From Clostridium sp. DL-VIII (lineage in GTDB: Bacteria; Bacillota; Clostridia; Clostridiales; Clostridiaceae): DNA of 64,000 nucleotides. How positions within the stretch are numbered: position 1 is the stretch's first letter; each line of letters starts with the position of its first letter. Shown one piece after another: positions 44,405 through 52,143 of the stretch. Where the stretch lies: NCBI RefSeq assembly GCF_000230835.1, contig NZ_CM001240.1, forward strand, positions 5,540,279 through 5,604,278, read 5' to 3'. The notes below the pieces were generated by a model. It saw nothing but the letters and a program-made list of their open reading frames with translations, had not been told where the DNA came from and searched no databases. Made by a program: the position numbers and the translations under genes.

Positions 44405-45802
44405 TTATACGTTTAACTCTAAATATTCATCTATAGCTTTTGCTGCCTTCTTACCAGCCCCCATAGCTAAGATTACTGTTGCTGCTCCCGTAACTGCATC
44501 CCCACCAGCATAAACTGCTTCTTTAGTAGTAAGACCTGTTTCTTCTTCAGCTACGATACATCTTCTCTTATTGATTTCTAACCCTTGAGTTGTTGATGAA
44601 ATTAATGGATTTGGTGATGTTCCAAGTGACATTATTACAGTGTCTACATCCATAACAAATTCTGAACCTGGAACTTCAACTGGACTTCTTCTTCCTGATG
44701 CATCTGGTTCTCCAAGTTCCATTCTTACACATTTCATTCCTTTAACCCATCCATTTTCATCTACTAAGATTTCTGTTGGATTAGTTAATATATCAAAGAT
44801 TACTCCTTCTTCCTTAGCATGATGTACTTCTTCTACTCTTGCTGGAAGTTCTGACTCACCTCTTCTATAAACGATATGGCTTTCAGATCCAAGTCTTAAG
44901 GCAGTCCTTGCTGCGTCCATAGCAACATTTCCTCCACCTACTACTGCAACTTTTTTACCAGATCTAACTGGAGTGTCATATCCTTCTACTGCTGCCTTCA
45001 TCAAGTTTACTCTTGTTAAAAATTCATTTGCTGAGCATACTCCATTTGCATTTTCCCCTGGTATTCCCATGAATCTTGGAAGCCCTGCACCTGAACCTAT
45101 GAATACAGCCTTGAATCCTTCATCTTCAAACAATTGATCTATAGTTATAGTTCTGCCAACTATAACATTAGTTTCTATTTTAACACCAAGCTTCTTAATG
45201 TTTTCAACTTCATTTTTAACTACCTTTTCTTTTGGAAGTCTAAATTCTGGAATTCCATATTCTAGAACTCCACCAGCTTTATGAAGTGCTTCAAATATAG
45301 TTACTTCATATCCTTTTTTAGCTAAATCTCCAGCACAAGTAAGTCCTGCAGGACCACTTCCTATAACTGCAACTTTAATTCCATTTTTAGGTTCTGTTGC
45401 ACTTAAGTCAACATTATGTGATGCTGCCCAGTCTGCTGTAAATCTTTCAAGTTTACCAATAGATACTGAGTCACCTTTTATTCCTAAAACACATCTTCCT
45501 TCACATTGCCTTTCTTGTGGACATACTCTTCCACAAACTGCTGGAAGTGAGCTGTATTTTGAAATTTCTTTTGCAGCTTCTTCAAATTTTTCATCTTTAA
45601 CATAAGAAATGAATCCTGGTATATTGATTGATACTGGACATCCTTCTACACATTTAGGATTCTTACAGTTTAAGCATCTAGAAGCTTCTTTAATTGCTTC
45701 TTCTTCGCTATATCCAATACAAACTTCTTCAAAGTTCGCTGCTCTAACCTTTGGATCTTGTTCTTTTACTGGTATTCTAACTAATCTCTCATTCATGTCC
45801 AT
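44405..45802 (-). CDS. nfnB: NfnB, large subunit of electron-bifurcating ferredoxin:NADP+ oxidoreductase
   Basis: 465 aa, GltD-like. Two [4Fe-4S] clusters are bound by CLNCKNPKCVEGCP and CGRVCPQERQCEGRC. The FAD site is VIGSGPAGLTCAGDLAKKG and the NADPH site VVGGGNVAMDAARTALRLG. Alone such proteins are often called glutamate synthase small chain, but the partner at 45802 is the NfnA subunit and no GltB is present, so NfnAB is the better call. It couples reduced ferredoxin plus NADH to NADPH formation. Start and upstream stop overlap (TAATG). Confidence 0.9.
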   Translation of the reverse strand: MDMNERLVRIPVKEQDPKVRAANFEEVCIGYSEEEAIKEASRCLNCKNPKCVEGCPVSINIPGFISYVKDEKFEEAAKEISKYSSLPAVCGRVCPQERQCEGRCVLGIKGDSVSIGKLERFTADWAASHNVDLSATEPKNGIKVAVIGSGPAGLTCAGDLAKKGYEVTIFEALHKAGGVLEYGIPEFRLPKEKVVKNEVENIKKLGVKIETNVIVGRTITIDQLFEDEGFKAVFIGSGAGLPRFMGIPGENANGVCSANEFLTRVNLMKAAVEGYDTPVRSGKKVAVVGGGNVAMDAARTALRLGSESHIVYRRGESELPARVEEVHHAKEEGVIFDILTNPTEILVDENGWVKGMKCVRMELGEPDASGRRSPVEVPGSEFVMDVDTVIMSLGTSPNPLISSTTQGLEINKRRCIVAEEETGLTTKEAVYAGGDAVTGAATVILAMGAGKKAAKAIDEYLELNV

Positions 45803-46692
45803 TATTTATCACCTCTGCAACCACAGCCACCGTGACTATGAGTATTTCCTTCTTCAACTTCTAACTGTGCTTTTCCTTCTTCTGTTTTATACATAGCTTG
45901 TCTTCTCATTGATTCATCGTAATTTACTAGATGTCCATCAAATTCTGGCCCGTCAACGCAAGCAAACTTAACTTCTCCACCAACCGTAACTCTGCAAGCA
46001 CCGCACATGCCTGTACCATCAACCATTATTGGGTTTAAGCTTACTGTTGTTGGAATTCCTAATTCCTTAGTTAGCATAGAAGTAAATTTCATCATTATCA
46101 TTGGTCCAATAATAATTGCATGATCATATTTCTTACCTTGATTGTTAACTAATTCTTTAAGCATATCTGATCCAGTTCCCTTAAATTCATATGAACCATC
46201 ATCAGTTGTTACATAAAGATTTCCAACAACAGTCTTTAGTTTTTCTTCATATATTAATAAATCCTTGTTTCTGCTTCCCAAAATAACATCTACAGCTATT
46301 CCATGTTCATGCATCCATTTTACTTGTGGGTAAACTGGTGCTGCACCAACTCCACCTGCCACAAAGATAAAATTCTTTTTCTTTAATTCTTCTATATCCT
46401 CATGTATAAATTCACTTGGTACACCTAATGGTCCAACAAAGTCAGCTACATGATCCCCTTCATTAAAAGAAGCTAACTGTTTTGTTCCTTTTCCTACAGT
46501 TTGAAAAACTATAGTTACTATTCCTTTTTCTTGATCATAATCAGCTATAGTCAAAGGAATTCTTTCACCTTTCTCATCATTTTTTATGATAATAAATTGC
46601 CCAGGCTTTGCAGATTTTGCTACTCTTGGTGCTTCTATATCCATTGAGAATATATTATTTGTAAGCTCCTTTTTGTTCACTATTTTATACAT
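45802..46692 (-). CDS. nfnA: NfnA, small subunit of electron-bifurcating ferredoxin:NADP+ oxidoreductase
   Basis: 296 aa ferredoxin-NADP reductase-fold protein (also like dihydroorotate dehydrogenase electron-transfer subunit). Family features are RIPLTIADYDQEKG, FVAGGVGAAPVYPQVKWM and the C-terminal [2Fe-2S] cysteines GMCGACRVTVGGEVKFACVDGPEF. It binds NADH and FAD. A His/Gly/Cys-rich end (HSHGGCGCRGDK) is notable. First gene of the two-gene operon, GGAGG before the start. Confidence 0.9.
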   Translation of the reverse strand: MYKIVNKKELTNNIFSMDIEAPRVAKSAKPGQFIIIKNDEKGERIPLTIADYDQEKGIVTIVFQTVGKGTKQLASFNEGDHVADFVGPLGVPSEFIHEDIEELKKKNFIFVAGGVGAAPVYPQVKWMHEHGIAVDVILGSRNKDLLIYEEKLKTVVGNLYVTTDDGSYEFKGTGSDMLKELVNNQGKKYDHAIIIGPMIMMKFTSMLTKELGIPTTVSLNPIMVDGTGMCGACRVTVGGEVKFACVDGPEFDGHLVNYDESMRRQAMYKTEEGKAQLEVEEGNTHSHGGCGCRGDK

Positions 46693-46717
46693 TTACGTTC
46701 CTCCTAATTTAACCAAG

Positions 46718-46766
46718 TATACTAAGATTCAGCTGTTATTTTCTCTTCAGCTGACTCTTAGTATAA
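46718..46766. terminator. Hairpin between the butanediol dehydrogenase gene and nfnA
   Basis: TATACTAAGATTCAGCTG (46718-46735) faces CAGCTGACTCTTAGTATA (46748-46765), a nearly continuous stem of about 16 bp. It lies 79 bp beyond the dehydrogenase stop. The U-rich side is on the plus strand, so terminator strength in the minus direction is uncertain. Confidence 0.5.
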
Positions 46767-46844
46767 TTTTTGTTCTTGTGAGAATATACTTTATCTATAA
46801 GCACTAACTAATCTCTCTATTACTAATTGTAAATTCCATATATA

Positions 46845-47927
46845 TTACGATTTAGATACAAGTTCCTTGTCTGGTGTTACTAATATCTTAACTTGTTTCT
46901 TCTTTTCTGGACCTGTTAATGCTCCAAAACCTTCTTCAACTATATCATCTAGATGTATTTTCTTGGTTACATATCCTTCTGCTTTTATTCTTCCATCTTT
47001 CATTTGAGCCATAGTTGCTGGAAATTCATGTCTGTATGCTAATGTTCCAATGATTTTCTTTTCAGTAAATACTAATACATTAGGATTAAATTTAACATCA
47101 TTTTCCCATATGCTAGTTACAACTAAAGTTCCTTCAAACTTTAAGCTATCTATACCTGTATCAAAACCTATTTGAGCTCCTGTAGTTTCAAATGCCACAT
47201 CAACTCCTAATCCGTTAGTTAGCTTCTTAACTTCCTCTGCTATATTTACCTCATTAGGATCTAATACTACATCTGCTCCTGCCCTTTTAGCATACTCTTG
47301 TCTTATAGATTTTCTTTGTAATACTACTATTAATTTTGCACCAGCTGCTTTTAAGCACTCAATGGTTGCAAGTCCTATTGGTCCAGATCCCAGTACTAAC
47401 GCAGTATCACCTGTTCTAAAATTACCAATTCTAATTGAATGCAATGCTACCGCCATTGGCTCAACTAAGGCAGCTTGTTCATAAGACATTTCATCTGGTA
47501 TCTTATGTACAAATTTTTCTGGGAAAACTGTATATTCAGCAAGTCCTCCACCACTTCCGCAAAGTCCATGGAAACCTAATGATGAACATAAATTATATTT
47601 TCCTTCTAGACATGCCGGACATTTTCCACATGCAACTATAGGTTCAACTATTACTCTATCTCCTGGCTTAAAATTAGTTACATTAGGGCCAACTTCAACT
47701 ACATCTCCTGAAAATTCATGTCCTAGAACTACTGGAGCTGTTGTTCCACTTAATGGATGTGGTTGTCCTACCGGTATAAATATAGGTCCTCCTAAATATT
47801 CATGTAAATCTGATCCGCATATTCCACACCATTTTACTTTAATCTTTACACCATTAAGCGTAACCTTAGGTTCTTCAATTTCCTCTACTCTAACATCTTT
47901 CTTTGCATACCATAATGCTGCTTTCAT
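46845..47927 (-). CDS. bdh: 2,3-butanediol dehydrogenase (zinc MDR family)
   Basis: 360 aa. It reduces acetoin to 2,3-butanediol with NAD(P)H, or the reverse. The catalytic zinc site is Cys37 (WCGICGSDLHEYLGGP), His70 and Glu71 (LGHEFSGD); the structural zinc cysteines are in CGKCPACLEGKYNLC; nucleotide binding is at LGSGPIGLATIE. The HEYLGGPIFIP stretch is typical of butanediol dehydrogenases. Adjacent to an AcoR-type activator and preceded by a -24/-12 promoter, so probably acetoin-inducible. A sorbitol dehydrogenase role is less likely. Confidence 0.88.
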   Translation of the reverse strand: MKAALWYAKKDVRVEEIEEPKVTLNGVKIKVKWCGICGSDLHEYLGGPIFIPVGQPHPLSGTTAPVVLGHEFSGDVVEVGPNVTNFKPGDRVIVEPIVACGKCPACLEGKYNLCSSLGFHGLCGSGGGLAEYTVFPEKFVHKIPDEMSYEQAALVEPMAVALHSIRIGNFRTGDTALVLGSGPIGLATIECLKAAGAKLIVVLQRKSIRQEYAKRAGADVVLDPNEVNIAEEVKKLTNGLGVDVAFETTGAQIGFDTGIDSLKFEGTLVVTSIWENDVKFNPNVLVFTEKKIIGTLAYRHEFPATMAQMKDGRIKAEGYVTKKIHLDDIVEEGFGALTGPEKKKQVKILVTPDKELVSKS

Positions 47928-47950
47928 CTTAAAACTCCTCCTTAAATAAA

Positions 47951-47968
47951 TTGTTAATTAATTCACAT
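47951..47968. promoter_or_regulatory. Possible Rex operator at the butanediol dehydrogenase start site
   Basis: TTGTTAATTAATTCACAT agrees with TTGTTAA-N4-TTAACAA at 12 of 14 positions and lies at the predicted transcription start. Rex (NADH/NAD+ sensor) control of fermentative dehydrogenases is common in clostridia. AT-rich DNA makes chance matches easy. Confidence 0.3.
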
Positions 47969-47978
47969 ATACTTATTG

Positions 47979-47994
47979 AGCAAGTTTCATACCA
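47979..47994 (-). promoter_or_regulatory. Sigma-54 (-24/-12) promoter of the butanediol dehydrogenase gene
   Basis: The minus strand reads TGGTATGAAACTTGCT; the invariant GG and GC and their spacing are kept, with one departure (C to T) in the -24 box. It is about 50 bp before the start codon and beside a sigma-54 activator gene. Confidence 0.72.
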
Positions 47995-48113
47995 AGTTAT
48001 GAATAAACTCATAACTTTTTGTGTTATTTATGTTATTTGCTTGATATAATTAGATTTTATCTATTATATGTAATACAACTTTATAAAAAAACTATTAAAC
48101 TACAAAATAAAGA

Positions 48114-48181
48114 TGTATCAAAATGATACATTTATTATTCTCATTTTGATACACACATTCTTCTTTTCTCATTTTGATACA
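48114..48181 (-). promoter_or_regulatory. Three upstream activator sites for the AcoR-type regulator
   Basis: TGTATCAAAATGATACA (48114-48130) is a palindrome. TCATTTTGATACA recurs at 48141-48153 and 48169-48181, 28 bp apart. They lie 120 to 200 bp before the -24/-12 promoter, the normal enhancer distance. The last one is also the final codons and stop of the regulator gene. Confidence 0.65.
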
Positions 48182-50115
48182 TCTATATGATATTTTTTTA
48201 TCTTTCTATATAAAGTTGCTCTTCCTATATTTAACAGCTTAGATGTTAGCTGAAGATTTCCATCACATTTTTTTATAACATCCCTTATAGCATTCTCTTC
48301 TAATAAATCAAGACTAACTATTTTAATTTCCTCTTGATTTGGATACTCTTGATGCAGAGTTTGTATTGTATTCTTATAATCTAAATTGTTTATGTCTATA
48401 TTCATTATTTCATCTTCACTTAAATAATAATCTCGTTCAACAACATTCTTAAGTTCTCTTATATTTCCATCCCAATCATGTTTCTTTAATTCATCTATAT
48501 ATGATTGTTTTAAACTTATAATTTTATTTCTATTTTTTATATTTAACTTTTGTATAAACTCATTCACAAGCAAATCTATATCTTCTTTTCTTTTCCTAAG
48601 TGGAATTGTCTTTATTTCCATTACACTTAATCTATAATATAAATCTTCTCTAAAATTTTGCTTACTTATTTCATTTTTTAATATTCTATTAGTAGCCCCA
48701 ATAACCCTGACATTTAATTGCTTCTCATAAGTTCCACCAACTCTTACAATCTTCCCATTATCTAAGACTCTGAGAAGCTTACTTTGAATATCTAAAGGCA
48801 ATTCTCCAATTTCATCTAGAAATATTGTTCCTCCATCTGCCAATTCAAATTTACCTGGATGTCCTTCTTTCGAAGCACCTGTAAAAGCTCCTTTTTCATA
48901 TCCAAACAATTCACTTTCAACAAGTTCACTAGGTATTGAAGCACAGTTTACTGCAACAAAAGGACCTTTTGCTCGATTACTATAATTATGTATTGATTGT
49001 GAAATTAACTCTTTACCAGTACCGCTTTCTCCTTGAATCAAGATATTACAATCACTTTTTGCAGCCTTTTTAGCAAAACTTATCATATTTTTCATTTCTA
49101 AATTATTGGTTATTATATCTTTAAATTCATATTGAGCTTTATATCCTGCAAATTTATTTACAAGTTTATGTACCACTTCGACCTCTGTAAAAGTTATTAC
49201 CATACCGCTATTTTTCTCATTCTTATTTAATGGAAGTATATTTATAACACATTTTATTATGTCATTATTTATGGAAAAATCCCACTCTAAATTATGCAAA
49301 AACTTGTTTTCCTCTTTAATAAGCTTATGAAAATCAATGCCGCTTAAAACCTGATTAATATCCATATTCATTGCTTCTTCTAAAGATATATTTAAAATTT
49401 TTAGTGCTCGTCCATTTATTCTTTTTATCTTCATATGTTCGTTCATAACTATCATACCTTCTGATATAGATTCAAAAGTTATATTAAGTAATTTATATGA
49501 AGTAGCTAATTTCATTTGTTTCTGTATTGACTGAGCTGCAGCTGTTACTATGCCTAAAGTATGAGAATGAGCATTGTAATAATTACCTGACATATTTATA
49601 CATCCGATTAAATTATCATCTTCATCATATATTGGTGCCGCGGAGCATGTCCAAGAATGCTGGTTTATCCCATAATGCTCTGCTCCAATTGTTTGAACTG
49701 GCTTATTAAGATATAAGGCTGTTCCTATAGCATTAGTTCCAACTACTTTTTCTGACCACAATTCACCTTTTAGGAAATTTAATCCCTCAGCTCTCTCCAT
49801 TATATCTTTATCACCTATTACATCTATTATATACCCAGCTTTATCAGCTAAAAATAAGGCAAATCCCGATCCACAAACCATACTATAAATACTTTCTATA
49901 ACTGGTCTGGCAACAGAAATAAGTTCATTATTTTTATTGATCAACTCACCTATATTAGGATGTTTAACATTCCCATTTCCATTATTAGGATTTACTCCAT
50001 ACTTTCTACACCTTATCCATGAGTCTCTAATTTCTCGTCTAACCTTTGAATTAACTTGTCCCGTAGAAACAAATTCTCTCCATGCTTCAGTGATAAATTT
50101 GATATAATCTTTCAT
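48169..50115 (-). CDS. AcoR-type sigma-54-dependent activator
   Basis: 648 aa. The N-terminal half (WIRCRKYGVNPNN; then a GAF-like region about 65-190 and a PAS region about 200-320) is typical of acetoin-catabolism activators. The AAA+ domain has Walker A IQGESGTGKE, GAFTGA, Walker B GGTIFLDEIGE and RRVG-like contacts. The C-terminal Fis-type HTH is NLQLTSKLLNIGRATLYRKI. It ends in GVSK-like codons that form an enhancer repeat. Likely inducer is acetoin or a related diol. Its target is the adjacent dehydrogenase gene. Confidence 0.93.
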   Translation of the reverse strand: MKDYIKFITEAWREFVSTGQVNSKVRREIRDSWIRCRKYGVNPNNGNGNVKHPNIGELINKNNELISVARPVIESIYSMVCGSGFALFLADKAGYIIDVIGDKDIMERAEGLNFLKGELWSEKVVGTNAIGTALYLNKPVQTIGAEHYGINQHSWTCSAAPIYDEDDNLIGCINMSGNYYNAHSHTLGIVTAAAQSIQKQMKLATSYKLLNITFESISEGMIVMNEHMKIKRINGRALKILNISLEEAMNMDINQVLSGIDFHKLIKEENKFLHNLEWDFSINNDIIKCVINILPLNKNEKNSGMVITFTEVEVVHKLVNKFAGYKAQYEFKDIITNNLEMKNMISFAKKAAKSDCNILIQGESGTGKELISQSIHNYSNRAKGPFVAVNCASIPSELVESELFGYEKGAFTGASKEGHPGKFELADGGTIFLDEIGELPLDIQSKLLRVLDNGKIVRVGGTYEKQLNVRVIGATNRILKNEISKQNFREDLYYRLSVMEIKTIPLRKRKEDIDLLVNEFIQKLNIKNRNKIISLKQSYIDELKKHDWDGNIRELKNVVERDYYLSEDEIMNIDINNLDYKNTIQTLHQEYPNQEEIKIVSLDLLEENAIRDVIKKCDGNLQLTSKLLNIGRATLYRKIKKYHIDVSK

Positions 50116-50303
50116 CTATACCTCTCCATTATTTATAAAATATGATATCAACATTATTTTGCTCAGTTAAACTCAAGTTGTCCACTACTCTATAATATAT
50201 AAATATTTAAATCATCCAACTACGTTGTTCTAGAAACTATTTTACCATAAAATAGTCCTTTTTACATATTGATGTAACATCAGAAAGGTATTTTGATAAA
50301 AAT

Positions 50304-50375
50304 AACCCACTGAAATCCAAAAAATTAGATTTTAGTGAGTTTTATGGTGGAGGCGAAGCGTGACCTTTTAAATCT
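50304..50375 (-). repeat. Family A hairpin-plus-tail repeat (best-preserved tail)
   Basis: Arms AACCCACTGAAATCCAA (50304-50320) and TTAGATTTTAGTGAGTT (50325-50341). The tail has ATGGTGGAGGCGAAGCGTGA and then CCTTTTAAATC. It lies downstream of the GPH transporter gene; the rest of 50116-50484 holds only the regulator promoter. Confidence 0.7.
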
Positions 50376-50484
50376 ACTAAAATTATTACTTATCTTTTTT
50401 GATTAATTATTAATGCACAAGTTCTTTAAGCAATAAAACTTATTTTTTGACTTAACTAAATCTCGCTTTAAGACATTGGATAAA

Positions 50485-51825
50485 TTAATTTAATTCTATA
50501 GATTTAGAAGTCCTCTTAATATTAAGTTCAGTTACCATCTTATTTGAAAACTTGTCCATATTTATAAAATACATTACGATTAATCCAATTATGGTAAATA
50601 CAATTCCTGAGTATATAAATGAAATATTAATTGCCTTTATTGCAGCTCCTGTCTGTACAGCAGCTGTTCCATTATATTTTCCAAAGTCAAGAATCCATCC
50701 GAGAATTGCAGTGCCAAGACCCCCCCCTAATTTCATTCCAAAGCTTACACAACTGTTAATTAATCCATCTGCACGTATTCCTGTTTTCCATTCTCCATAA
50801 TCTACAGCATCTGCAACAATTGCGAAAATTCCAACTATTAGAGGAGCCATACCAAAACCCTTTATAATACTTCCTGCCATAACAAGCTCATAAGAAGCAG
50901 GATTAATTGCCATAATAATAACACCTACTAATTTCACTAGAAATCCAAACATCATAACTTTCCATTTACCAAATTTACTTATGAACTTAGGTAAAAGTGC
51001 AAATCCAACTATCATAGGTGCATAAAGTGCTAAAGTAAGCATCCCCATTAAATTAGCATTATTTAATACATAGGTTGTATAATAAAGAGTAGCTCCTGAG
51101 AATAACCCCATATCTGTATAAATAATAATAAACATAATCGCTATAAGTAAAAAATATTTATTTTTCATCAAGGAACCAATTCCTACTTTTAACTTGAATT
51201 TTTCTCCCTTTTCATCCTGATTTCTTTCCTTGGTAAATGCAAATGTTATGAATAGAAATGCACATGAAATTATTCCATAAATAACTGCAAGTTTTGACCA
51301 TCCATACTTTTCAACCAATGGATTTGTAATCATTGATAATATAATAGTAAATGAAATAACAAAAACAAATCTAATTGAACTCAAAACTGAACGTTCCTGT
51401 ATGTTGCTTGATATTCTTGACAGCAATGTGCAATATGACAAATTTGAGGCCGTGTATACAATTGACACTAAAAATATATAAGTGATATATGCATAAATCA
51501 GCTTTCCACCATTGCTGAGACCCATAGGAACATTAAACAATAATATCAAACCAATCCCCATAAATGGTGCACTCCATAAAATCCAAGGTCTTGTTTTCCC
51601 CCATCTTGTATTAGTTTTATCAATAAGTGCTCCAATTGATAAATCTGTCACACCATCTAAAAGTCTCGCAATCAGCATTAGTGTCCCAACTGCTGCTACT
51701 CCAAGTCCAACGCTATTAGTATAATATATCATCAAAAAAGAAGTAATTGGCACATACACAAAGTTACATCCTACATCGCCTATTGAATAAGAAATCTTTT
51801 CTTTTAAATTAATTTTTTCTTCCAT
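50485..51825 (-). CDS. GPH-family sugar:cation symporter
   Basis: 446 aa from the ATG at 51823-51825; up to 14 further codons are open but lie over the likely ribosome site (AAAGGA). Twelve membrane helices, with the GPH/MelB signatures DGVTDLSIGALIDKTNTRWGKTRPWILW after TM2 and DYGEWKTGIRADGLINS in the middle (listed in part). It imports glycosides, pentosides or hexuronides with Na+ or H+. Adjacent to a GH3 beta-glucosidase, so its substrate is probably a plant oligosaccharide or beta-glucoside. Confidence 0.92.
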   Translation of the reverse strand: MEEKINLKEKISYSIGDVGCNFVYVPITSFLMIYYTNSVGLGVAAVGTLMLIARLLDGVTDLSIGALIDKTNTRWGKTRPWILWSAPFMGIGLILLFNVPMGLSNGGKLIYAYITYIFLVSIVYTASNLSYCTLLSRISSNIQERSVLSSIRFVFVISFTIILSMITNPLVEKYGWSKLAVIYGIISCAFLFITFAFTKERNQDEKGEKFKLKVGIGSLMKNKYFLLIAIMFIIIYTDMGLFSGATLYYTTYVLNNANLMGMLTLALYAPMIVGFALLPKFISKFGKWKVMMFGFLVKLVGVIIMAINPASYELVMAGSIIKGFGMAPLIVGIFAIVADAVDYGEWKTGIRADGLINSCVSFGMKLGGGLGTAILGWILDFGKYNGTAAVQTGAAIKAINISFIYSGIVFTIIGLIVMYFINMDKFSNKMVTELNIKRTSKSIELN

Positions 51826-52053
51826 AAAAATACTCATTCCTTTCATAGTACTCAACATATAAAGCAATTAAACGATTACTCCAAGAATATATATGTTCTA
51901 ATTAATGATGCACATTTATCAATAAATAATAAATGCTGAAATTTTTTTGAGTTTTCAATAATTCCTATTCAAAAAGCATTGAATTCTAATTAAAACTTAT
52001 ATATTATAAAAATATGACTTGATATGGCAGAGTAAAGTAATTATATTTTTATG

Positions 52054-52095
52054 TACAGTTAATATTAACTAATCAACCAACTAATATTAACTGTA
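52054..52095 (-). terminator. Terminator after the GH3 gene
   Basis: Perfect 14-bp arms TACAGTTAATATTA (52054-52067) and TAATATTAACTGTA (52082-52095), 49 bp beyond the GH3 stop. Nothing else is seen in 51826-52143. Confidence 0.6.
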
Positions 52096-52143
52096 ATTAA
52101 ACTAATACTTTTCACTCTGTCATTTCATTTGTATTTGAAACAA

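Noticed and set aside
44405..45802. Glutamate synthase small subunit (gltD)
   Set aside because: No gltB is adjacent; the partner gene is an NfnA-type flavoprotein, so NfnB is the better call.
9398..50375. CRISPR array from the recurring CCCACGAAAATC sequences
   Set aside because: Copies are kilobases apart, each is itself a hairpin with a tail, and there are no spacers or cas genes.
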